From the IMG/VR virus record IMGVR_UViG_3300022839_000038, positions 1 to 38,843 of that record: a DNA stretch of 38,843 bases; one strand, 5' to 3'. Within the stretch, counting starts at the first letter, position 1, and every line of letters starts with the position of its first letter. Below are positions 14,858 through 21,580 of the stretch, one piece after another. The position numbers and the translations under genes are program-made. Origin of the DNA: a virus. The notes beneath the pieces were generated by a model that did not search any database, had not been told where the DNA came from, and was given only the letters and a program-made list of their open reading frames with translations.

Positions 14858-15399
14858 TAGATATTACCTCCTTTAGTCGGACGAGCCATCAAACCTTTAC
14901 CACCTGTAGGGGGCATAGGTAGAGATTCGTCTGATATTTCCATTACTTCAGCAGGTATGTCTGCTCTAGGGTCTTCCAACGGGAGGTCAAGCTTCTTGTC
15001 TTTCCTAAGTTCTTCAATAATCTTAGAAGCTTTCCTAGTATTAATCTGATACTTTACCTTAATCTTTTCTTCACTATTATCTGGAATACCTTCGTCAAAG
15101 TCAATGCCTACACGCTCAGCACTGGTCTTAATGAACTCATGTATAACTGGCCCGATAATAAGAGATACGTCAATAGAGTGGCGACCATCAAGAACAGCAC
15201 CACGTAGGATTCCCTCAGTAAGTGTTACTACGTCAAGACCTAACTCCAAGGCGTCAAACAGAGCATCTGCCTTATCGGGTTCCATTAAACGGTTAAGGTG
15301 CCACATGATAGCCTCTTCAGGCTTGGTAATAGCAGGTGCATTCTCGTAGGGAGCGTTCTTGGGTTCTGCAGTCAGAGATTGACCGGGGATAATAGCCAT
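14857..15399 (-). CDS. Virion-block protein of unknown function, 180 residues
   Basis: Begins MAIIPGQSLTAEPKNAPYENA, followed by a helical body (KPEEAIMWHLNRLMEPDKADAL...) and a Pro/Gly-rich C-terminus with LPMPPTGGKGLMARPTKGG. Similar small proteins accompany the internal virion genes of marine podoviruses; I know no tested function. AAGGA lies upstream of the ATG. The order between the SleB hydrolase and the 488-residue protein suggests a part of the injected core or an adaptor. Confidence 0.65.
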   Translation of the reverse strand: MAIIPGQSLTAEPKNAPYENAPAITKPEEAIMWHLNRLMEPDKADALFDALELGLDVVTLTEGILRGAVLDGRHSIDVSLIIGPVIHEFIKTSAERVGIDFDEGIPDNSEEKIKVKYQINTRKASKIIEELRKDKKLDLPLEDPRADIPAEVMEISDESLPMPPTGGKGLMARPTKGGNI

Positions 15400-15413
15400 G
15401 TTGTTATTCTTCC

Positions 15414-16148
15414 TTATGCTTTACCGAAGCGGTGATTACCGATGTCTGTCCAACCTTCTCCAGCTTTACCACCCCACTTAGGACTAGCTACCTGAGGGTT
15501 GTAGTAATGGGTAGCACCGCCAGTAACATCTTCGTAGTCGCCTGATAGCAGTTTCCTTGCAGCAGCTTTAGCGTCTTTAGAGGCCCTAAGATTAGACATA
15601 TCAATAGCACCTTCACCACCAGCATAACCTGTTACACCGTTCCAAGCTGAGAACTGACCGGGCTTCATGATGACGTCGCGTACATTGGACCCGCCGTAGT
15701 TACCTGAGTTAGTTCTATTCATAATAACTGAGCCAGCAGCAAGCATACCGTCGAAACCTTCACCAGCAGCTTCAGCTTGAAGCGTAAGTGCTAGTATCTC
15801 TACATCGTCCATGTCTACTGGTGCAGTGTCTCCAAGGCGCTTCAGAGGGCGTCCGGAGGTGTCAGGGCCACTACCACCCATCTCAGTCGCTGTTGGAGCT
15901 GCACGGGCCTTCTCTGCGTCTGCTACGGCCTGTTCCTTGGCTTGGAAACTCTCCATGAGTGCCATACCCATCCCTTGAGCCAACCCACCAGCTTTAGGCT
16001 TAGGTTGAGCACGAGGACGCATCAAGCCTTCCTTCTGCATTTCGACCTGCTGAGCAGCGTCAGGTACCCGTGACTGAGTCTCACGGTCAAGAAGAGCTTT
16101 ACGAGCAGCCTCTAGGTTCTGCTGATATGCAAATTTACCTTGTTCCAT
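15414..16148 (-). CDS. Virion-associated cell-wall hydrolase, SleB-like C-terminal domain
   Basis: A 244-residue protein. The N-terminal half (1-110) is helical and low-complexity, likely a virion attachment part. The C-terminal half matches the SleB/Hydrolase_2 fold: LALTLQAEAAGEGFDGMLAA at 119-138 with probable catalytic Glu126, VIMNRTNSG, then THYYNP and a final IGNHRFGKA. Such lytic-transglycosylase-type domains cut peptidoglycan. Its place among the internal proteins, far from the holin and lysozyme genes, argues for use during DNA entry rather than lysis. The ribosome site is weak. Confidence 0.85.
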   Translation of the reverse strand: MEQGKFAYQQNLEAARKALLDRETQSRVPDAAQQVEMQKEGLMRPRAQPKPKAGGLAQGMGMALMESFQAKEQAVADAEKARAAPTATEMGGSGPDTSGRPLKRLGDTAPVDMDDVEILALTLQAEAAGEGFDGMLAAGSVIMNRTNSGNYGGSNVRDVIMKPGQFSAWNGVTGYAGGEGAIDMSNLRASKDAKAAARKLLSGDYEDVTGGATHYYNPQVASPKWGGKAGEGWTDIGNHRFGKA

Positions 16149-16153
16149 TTATC

Positions 16154-19015
16154 TTATAACCCCACTAACTTGCCTAATACAAAGCCTATTCCCGCCCTCT
16201 TCGAGTCGTTAGAAGACTGACTAGACTCCCACTTAGATAAGTCAACCTCCTTGTCAGCTAAGAAAACAGACAAAGCACGATCAGTAGAACTCTCAGACAT
16301 ACGGAAGGCGTAGTCCATCATGTCCCGCTCACGCTGCCACACAACATCCATTGTACTCTGAGTGAAGCTGTTAGCCGCCATAGCGTCAGCCATGTTAGCC
16401 TCGTTCTGAGCTGCAGAATTAAGGGTAGTAGCGTTCTGACGCCATTGAGCGTTAGCCTGTGCCACAACCAAAGAATTCTGAGCATTGAACTGGCTACGTT
16501 GTACTTCCATACCGGCATTAAACTGTTGGACTTGGTTCTTCATGGATTCAAAGAACTGATTAGTTTGATTCTCACTAGAAGCGTTGAACTGCTTAGCCGC
16601 GTTCATAGCTGCTTGATCAGACAGTACAGCATTGATAACTGACTGTGACTTAAACAACTCAGTCTGTTGAGCCAAGTCCATATTCTTCATATCCATAGCT
16701 AGGAATGACTGAGCATTAACTACGGCAGCTTGTTGACGATTATTAAGATTAGTCATATCCATAGAAGCTACAGTAGCTGCATTCTGAAGAGTAACGGCGT
16801 TCTTAGCTGACATCTCATTGAGTCCGATAGTCTGCATCAACTGAGAGTTAGAAAGGGCGGCGTTCTGTTCAGCTGTAAAGGTAAGGTTAGCTGCTTCAGC
16901 AAACTTGGCCGCATTGAGTACAGCTGACTGCTGCTTGTTAGTCATCTCTTGACCACGTAGTGTAGCTTCGATCTGAGTATTAGCTAGTACAGTTTGTTGA
17001 CGGTTAGACAGTTCTGCTAGATCAATATTCAGCTTATTGGTAGTGCTGAACAGAGTCGTTTGTTGTTCGTTGCTTAGTTCAATCTTACGCTCCTCAAGAG
17101 CAGCTGAGACGTTGAACAGCTGTGTCTGTTGACGAATGTCCATAGACCTACCCTCAAGGGCAGCTTGAGCAGAAGCATCCTGTAAGAAAGCTTGCTGCTT
17201 AGCGCTGGCATTGAAGTTAGCACGTTGAAAGTCTTGAGTAGTAGTCAACACAGCCACCTGTTGTTCATTAGACAACTCCTGACCAACCAGAGAAGCACGT
17301 ACCTGTAGGTTACTCAGGGAAGTCTGCTGCTCGTTAGATAGGTTAGCCATTGCAACTTGCAGATTCTGAGATGAGTTCTGTATGGCAGCTTGTTGGCGAT
17401 TATTAAGGTTGATGTTATTCTTCTCAGCGTACTTGGCTGCGTTAGCTAGGGACGTCTGGGTCTTTACATCAATAATCTTGCTCTGCAGAGCTGCCTTAAA
17501 CTGAGCGTTAGCTAGAACGGTAGCTTGTACGTTAGACAGGTTTTGAGACTGGAGTGAGAAGGCGTTAGATGAGTTCTGTAGAGCTGTTTGCTGTTCGTTA
17601 TTTAGGTTAGACAGTTCCATGTTTTGCTGTGCAGCCGCGTTAGCTAAAGAGACCTGTTGACGGTTGTTAAGGTTAGCTAAACCCATCTGTTGAAATGCTT
17701 GAGCATCTTGAGAGGCAATGGGTATTGCTGCTTCCATCGTAGCTTGTACGATAGCTGCCCCAGCCATTGAGCTACCACCCAGACCACGCGCAGCCATAGC
17801 CGCGTTAGCGGCCCGCATAGCGCCAGCGGCCCATGCCGGGGTACCGTTGTTGAACTGATCCAGTAGACTAGCCATCTGTCCTTGGACAGTAGCATAAGGT
17901 GGTACAGTACCTTGTGCAGCTTTAGCTAGAGCAGCTTGAGAGAAGCTACCTTGTGCTGCAATAGCAACTGCGTCAGCATCAAGGGCTTCCATAGTCGCAG
18001 CTACTGCGGTGACGGCTCTAGCGGCTCCAACAATATCCTTGGCGTTTACTAGTTCGTTGGCCCCAACAGAACCTTGTGCAGCTTCAATAGTTGACTGCCA
18101 GTCAGACTGAGCAGCTTCAGCAGTAGGGTACTCAGAAGCCTTAGCAGCGTCTTGTACTGTCGTTGCTTGTTGTTCTGCAATCTGGGTAGGTGTGAGAGTG
18201 TAGGTGTCCTGTGCCTCAGCTTCAGGTGTATCACCTTCAAACTTAGCAGCAGTTACGTCCTGATACTCACTCAACATTTGAGCTGCTTCAGCCTGTGGGA
18301 TGTTGTTAGCTTTAGCAAACGTAGTCAACTCTTCAGGTGACACTGTGCGAGTACCTGCTTGTACTTCTTGCAGGTACTTGGAGTCAAAACCAGCAGCAGT
18401 AGCCATCGCCTTGGGTGACAAAGAACCTTGGGCAGCCAGTACGGTAGCATCAGCTGAGACTTCACCTTGTACAGCCTGAGTAGCGTTTGTAATACCTTTT
18501 ACTTTATTAATAACTGTTTCAGGAGTAACGATAGCAGCGGAGAGAGCAGCAGGATCGTCTATCTGGGGTGCAGCGCCAGTCACCTGACCAGTAGTGGGTG
18601 CAATGCTAGTACCAGCTGCGTTAGGGTTAATCTGAGTTACTTCAGACTCAGTCACCATAGAAGATGGATCAGCTAAGACCTGTTCTTGTAGCTTGCCCGC
18701 ATTATTAGCATTAGTCTTAGCTGCAGCAATAGCAGCATCAGATTCAGCTTTTGCCTTAGCAGCAGCATCAGCTTTTGCCTTAGCAGCAGCATCAGCTTTT
18801 GCCTTAGCAGCAGCATCAGCTTTTGCCTTAGCAGCAGCATCGGCTTTAGCTTTAGCAGCAGCATCGGCTTTAGCTTTAGCAGCAGCTTTTGACTTAGCAG
18901 CAGCCTTTGTAGCAGCTTGTTGAGCAGCAGTAGGTCCACCACCTCCACTACCACCGCCACCAAACACCACACCCCGGTTAAAGGATAGGTCCGGCATGAA
19001 AGGATTATAGCTCAT
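16154..19015 (-). CDS. Giant helical-repeat internal/tail protein, 953 residues
   Basis: Four parts: a Gly-rich N-terminus; an Ala/Lys stretch with 8-residue repeats (AKADAAAK) at about 35-90; an Ala/Gln/Thr-rich region to about 448; and residues 449-888 made of 20 consecutive 22-residue repeats with no length change, each opening hydrophobic-x-N-[R/E]-Q-Q. Twenty-two is two hendecads, expected for a long, nearly straight coiled coil. The 65-residue C-terminus ends GFVLGKLVGL. It lies upstream of the SleB hydrolase and the ejection-type proteins, so a DNA-ejection conduit, core or tail part is likely but unproved. TAATG coupling and GAGGA support the start. Confidence 0.7.
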   Translation of the reverse strand: MSYNPFMPDLSFNRGVVFGGGGSGGGGPTAAQQAATKAAAKSKAAAKAKADAAAKAKADAAAKAKADAAAKAKADAAAKAKADAAAKAKAESDAAIAAAKTNANNAGKLQEQVLADPSSMVTESEVTQINPNAAGTSIAPTTGQVTGAAPQIDDPAALSAAIVTPETVINKVKGITNATQAVQGEVSADATVLAAQGSLSPKAMATAAGFDSKYLQEVQAGTRTVSPEELTTFAKANNIPQAEAAQMLSEYQDVTAAKFEGDTPEAEAQDTYTLTPTQIAEQQATTVQDAAKASEYPTAEAAQSDWQSTIEAAQGSVGANELVNAKDIVGAARAVTAVAATMEALDADAVAIAAQGSFSQAALAKAAQGTVPPYATVQGQMASLLDQFNNGTPAWAAGAMRAANAAMAARGLGGSSMAGAAIVQATMEAAIPIASQDAQAFQQMGLANLNNRQQVSLANAAAQQNMELSNLNNEQQTALQNSSNAFSLQSQNLSNVQATVLANAQFKAALQSKIIDVKTQTSLANAAKYAEKNNINLNNRQQAAIQNSSQNLQVAMANLSNEQQTSLSNLQVRASLVGQELSNEQQVAVLTTTQDFQRANFNASAKQQAFLQDASAQAALEGRSMDIRQQTQLFNVSAALEERKIELSNEQQTTLFSTTNKLNIDLAELSNRQQTVLANTQIEATLRGQEMTNKQQSAVLNAAKFAEAANLTFTAEQNAALSNSQLMQTIGLNEMSAKNAVTLQNAATVASMDMTNLNNRQQAAVVNAQSFLAMDMKNMDLAQQTELFKSQSVINAVLSDQAAMNAAKQFNASSENQTNQFFESMKNQVQQFNAGMEVQRSQFNAQNSLVVAQANAQWRQNATTLNSAAQNEANMADAMAANSFTQSTMDVVWQRERDMMDYAFRMSESSTDRALSVFLADKEVDLSKWESSQSSNDSKRAGIGFVLGKLVGL
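16352..17671 (-). repeat. 20 protein repeats of 22 residues (66-base period)
   Basis: Codes for residues 449-888 of the 953-residue protein. The repeats are kept in length but diverged in sequence, so the constraint appears to be on protein geometry rather than recent DNA duplication. The best kept positions are the QQ pair at 5-6, a hydrophobic residue at 9 and a frequent Asn at 11. Confidence 0.9.
18745..18888 (-). repeat. Six tandem 24-base repeats (Ala/Lys/Asp)
   Basis: Four almost identical 24-base units at 18745-18840 and two slightly changed ones at 18841-18888, coding for an 8-residue AKADAAAK unit. Near identity at DNA level points to recent expansion by slippage. Confidence 0.85.
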
Positions 19016-19440
19016 TAGAAAGTCCTCTTATGTAGTTTATGTCTATCTGAGAACCGACGAAAGTGGACCTTAGTGGTGGTTCCATATAGTTCTTTATATA
19101 ATTCACGTATATGACGCATGACTTGTAAAGCATGACCGTAGGGGGTTATGAACTCAACGCCCCACAGTTGGTAGTCTCCATCTGGGTTCTCTAGCTTGTA
19201 ATCCTCCTTAGTAGGAGTATACTCATCTAATAAGAACCTAGTACCTTTGTCAGGGGTTAACCAGCACCATGTCACTAAGCCTACTACATCCGTACCTTTG
19301 TAGTACAACTGGCACCTCTTGTAGTCTATAGGGAGGGAGATGTAAGATAGGACTTCACTAGGGGTGTAGCCTGAGTGGACCTCCCCTAGTGTTAATAGAT
19401 ATATACTATCTACTATAGCTTTATACCTATCTAGTTCCAT
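19015..19440 (-). CDS. HlyC-like (RTX toxin-activating) lysine acyltransferase family protein
   Basis: 141 residues from the second ATG (143 from ATG 19446). Numbering from the longer form: GEVHSGYTPSEVLSYISLPI at 21-40 with His24 where HlyC has catalytic His23; VVGLVTWCWLT at 54-64 like HlyC 'AYCSWANLS'; YTPTKEDY; then LWGVEFITPYGHALQVMRHI at 94-113, matching HlyC 'WFIDWIAPFGD..LYKYMR' with Glu98 where HlyC has catalytic Asp92. Expected to move an acyl chain from acyl-ACP to a lysine. The target could be a virion protein; no RTX toxin is present. AGGTG favours the start at 19440. It has a consensus promoter. Confidence 0.75.
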   Translation of the reverse strand: MELDRYKAIVDSIYLLTLGEVHSGYTPSEVLSYISLPIDYKRCQLYYKGTDVVGLVTWCWLTPDKGTRFLLDEYTPTKEDYKLENPDGDYQLWGVEFITPYGHALQVMRHIRELYKELYGTTTKVHFRRFSDRHKLHKRTF

Positions 19441-19478
19441 ATACATACACCTATATACCCCTGGGAAGCATTAAGCTT

Positions 19479-19507
19479 ATTATACACTAGTTTTAGTAAC
19501 CTGTCAA
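19479..19507 (-). promoter_or_regulatory. Perfect sigma70 promoter upstream of the HlyC-like gene (leftward)
   Basis: Reading leftward: TTGACA (19507-19502), a 17-base spacer, TATAAT (19484-19479). Start of transcription expected near 19472, about 30 bases before the start codon. It would also feed the whole internal-protein block down to 9651. Confidence 0.85.
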
Positions 19508-19562
19508 GTACTTTCTTAGCGTATAGCTTTAAGTTACACTTCACGAGGGTGCAAGGTGCTAC

Positions 19563-19802
19563 TTATACCATACTAGGGTTGGTGGCCGCTCTTGCTACTG
19601 CTGCTTTTACAGATGTCATGTCTTCATCTGCCCAGAAATCCTTTTCCATCATCGCTACTAGATGGTCTACGTTGCGCGATACAACAGTTTCATCATCGGC
19701 GTATGCAGCAGGATTATCTAGAGCTACATTGACAAGCAATACACTGTCCAGCATAGCTAAATAATGCTGTGCGATTTGATCTTGTGTTGAGGTATTTTCC
19801 AT
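19563..19802 (-). CDS. Small protein downstream of the tail fibre, 79 residues
   Basis: An acidic, helical protein starting MENTSTQDQIAQHYLAMLDS, with no Cys and no membrane segment. The ATG overlaps the tail-fibre stop (TAATG) and GGAG lies eight bases upstream. It is the last gene before the promoter at 19479-19507. It could be a fibre assembly helper, given its coupling to the fibre gene, but no family is recognised. Confidence 0.65.
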   Translation of the reverse strand: MENTSTQDQIAQHYLAMLDSVLLVNVALDNPAAYADDETVVSRNVDHLVAMMEKDFWADEDMTSVKAAVARAATNPSMV

Positions 19803-21577
19803 TATTTAGTCTCCAAAGCCAAAAGGCGGGTTTCAAGGTTTTCGATAATCTCCTGCTGCTCCTGAATGGCATTTACCATAACAGCAATCAGCGATTGGTC
19901 CGTCATACGAAGTTTGTCTGGTTGCTCGTTGTCAATAATGACTGGGTTGTCACCTTCCAGAGCAAGTATATCCTGCGCCAAAAAGCCATAGCGGGTCTGG
20001 CCGTGACCTTCGGTAGCATCGCGATCAATCTTGTAACGGAACGACGTGGGCTTCAGCGCATTTACAAAATCCAAGCCATGCGGCACAGGCGCTATTTCAG
20101 TTTTATCCCTAGCGTCAGACACCACGGTCCATGCCACTTGGATGTAGGCATTTGTGACACCCGTTGAGCCCATACAGAACCGGTTGTCTTCAGTAGTGGG
20201 GTTGAAAACAGGAACATAGGCTCCTGCGGAATTTAAGGGGTTTAACGCGGTGTTGCCGCTGCCTGTAGTGTTGCTGAATAGTGCGTTGAATCCACTAGCT
20301 GTGTTACTGGAGCCAGTAGTGTTGCTGTAAAGTGTTTGGTAGCCACTTGCTGTGTTGCTTAGGCCAGTAGTGTTGCTGTATAGTGCTTGGGAGCCACTAG
20401 CTGTGTTTCTGATGCCCTCAGTGTTGCTGAATAGTGCTAGGTAGCCACTAGCTACGTTGTCGGAGCCAGTAGTGTTGCTGTATAGTGCTTGGGAACCACT
20501 AGCTGTGTTTCTGAGGCCAGTAGTGTTGCTGAATAGTGCTAGGTAGCCACTAGCTACGTTGTTGGTGCCAATAGTGTTGCTGAATAGTGCTTGAGAGCCA
20601 CTAGCTGTGTTTCTGATGCCTGTAGTGTTGTTGAGTAGTGCGACGTAGCCACTAGCTGCGTTGTCAGAGCCAGTAGTGTTGTTGCGGAGTGCTTGGAATC
20701 CACTAGCTACGTTGTTGCCGCCAGTAGTGTTGCTGAGGAGTGCTTGGGAGCCACTAGCTACGTTGCTGCTGCCCGTAGTGTTGCCGGATAGTGCATTGCG
20801 GCCACTAGCCACGTTGTTGCTGCCAGTAGTGTTGTTGAGGAGTGCTTGGAATCCACTAGCTACGTTGTTGGTGCCCGTAGTGTTGGAGTTCAGTGCTTGG
20901 GAGCCACTAGCTGTGTTAGTCGATATATTACCTGCGCCACGCCCAACGGTTAGACCATTTAATGTCGAATCGCTTGTTGATGTTATCGCCGTAAAAGTAG
21001 GGCTAGCGGTAGTTATTAAGCTTTGGTTAATTGCCTTAACAGCAGCGAGGTCTGTAAGCTCACTATCCATTAACGCACCAGCAGAAGTAACATTAATTGT
21101 ATCTGTCACGTCAGCTAGAGCTTCGATAGCATCTAGTTTGGTTTCATCTGCAACCAAGAAACTAGCGGTAGTGTTGGTTAGAACAGTCGTAAGAGGTTGC
21201 TTACCATTCAGTTGGGTCTGGATAGCAGAGGTAACTCCATCTACGTAGTTAAGTTCAGCTGCTGTAGAGGTAACAGCAGTACCGCCGAGGGTAAGCGTAG
21301 TCAGGTGCAGGTTAGACCAAACATTGCTGGCCTTACCTAAGGTGTATACAGCGGTAGTCTTAGGGTAGAATGCTGAACCGTCACCTAGGTACTCTTGCAC
21401 AGGCCCGAGCGCAGAGATAGCCCCACCCTCTGCAGCAGTTCCGTCGTGAGTATGACCAGTAGTGTTAACGAATGCTGAAACGATCGCATCAAACTCACCG
21501 TCAAGGTCAGATGCTGCAATTACGTTGCCGTTAGCAATGTTGTTTGGGGTGTCGTTGCGGGTGTAACCTTGGCCCAT
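19802..21577 (-). CDS. Tail fibre/adhesin with collagen-free repeat shaft and S74 intramolecular chaperone
   Basis: 591-residue receptor-binding protein. Residues 1-60 (MGQGYTRNDTPNNIANGNVI..) are the virion-attachment end common in marine podovirus fibres; 100-215 a beta-rich neck; 221-441 thirteen 17-residue repeats N-x-A-S-G-x-x-A-L-x-x-N-T-T-G-x-x, like the left-handed beta roll heads of trimeric adhesins; about 486-591 a peptidase S74 chaperone starting SDARDKTEI (Ser487/Lys492 as self-cleavage pair) and ending in a coiled coil LETRLLALETK. The chaperone would trimerise the fibre and then cut itself off. GGAAG precedes the ATG. Confidence 0.88.
   Translation of the reverse strand: MGQGYTRNDTPNNIANGNVIAASDLDGEFDAIVSAFVNTTGHTHDGTAAEGGAISALGPVQEYLGDGSAFYPKTTAVYTLGKASNVWSNLHLTTLTLGGTAVTSTAAELNYVDGVTSAIQTQLNGKQPLTTVLTNTTASFLVADETKLDAIEALADVTDTINVTSAGALMDSELTDLAAVKAINQSLITTASPTFTAITSTSDSTLNGLTVGRGAGNISTNTASGSQALNSNTTGTNNVASGFQALLNNTTGSNNVASGRNALSGNTTGSSNVASGSQALLSNTTGGNNVASGFQALRNNTTGSDNAASGYVALLNNTTGIRNTASGSQALFSNTIGTNNVASGYLALFSNTTGLRNTASGSQALYSNTTGSDNVASGYLALFSNTEGIRNTASGSQALYSNTTGLSNTASGYQTLYSNTTGSSNTASGFNALFSNTTGSGNTALNPLNSAGAYVPVFNPTTEDNRFCMGSTGVTNAYIQVAWTVVSDARDKTEIAPVPHGLDFVNALKPTSFRYKIDRDATEGHGQTRYGFLAQDILALEGDNPVIIDNEQPDKLRMTDQSLIAVMVNAIQEQQEIIENLETRLLALETK
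20255..20917 (-). repeat. 13 tandem repeats of 51 bases in the tail fibre
   Basis: Thirteen units of 17 codons without length change; neighbouring units share long identical stretches (for example CCACTAGCT in every unit). The array is a natural site for unequal recombination that lengthens or shortens the fibre. Confidence 0.92.
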
Positions 21578-21580
21578 GAT

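Noticed and set aside
18745-18888. Possible CRISPR-like array (regular short repeats)
   Set aside because: Units are contiguous without spacers, in frame, and code for an Ala/Lys helix.
18673-18972. Leu-rich frame within the Ala/Lys repeats
   Set aside because: A frame-shifted reading of the 24-base repeats giving Leu runs; an artefact of repeat composition.
20661-21248. 195-residue plus-strand frame opposite the tail fibre
   Set aside because: Its 'repeat' structure is only the reverse image of the fibre repeats; no promoter or ribosome site.
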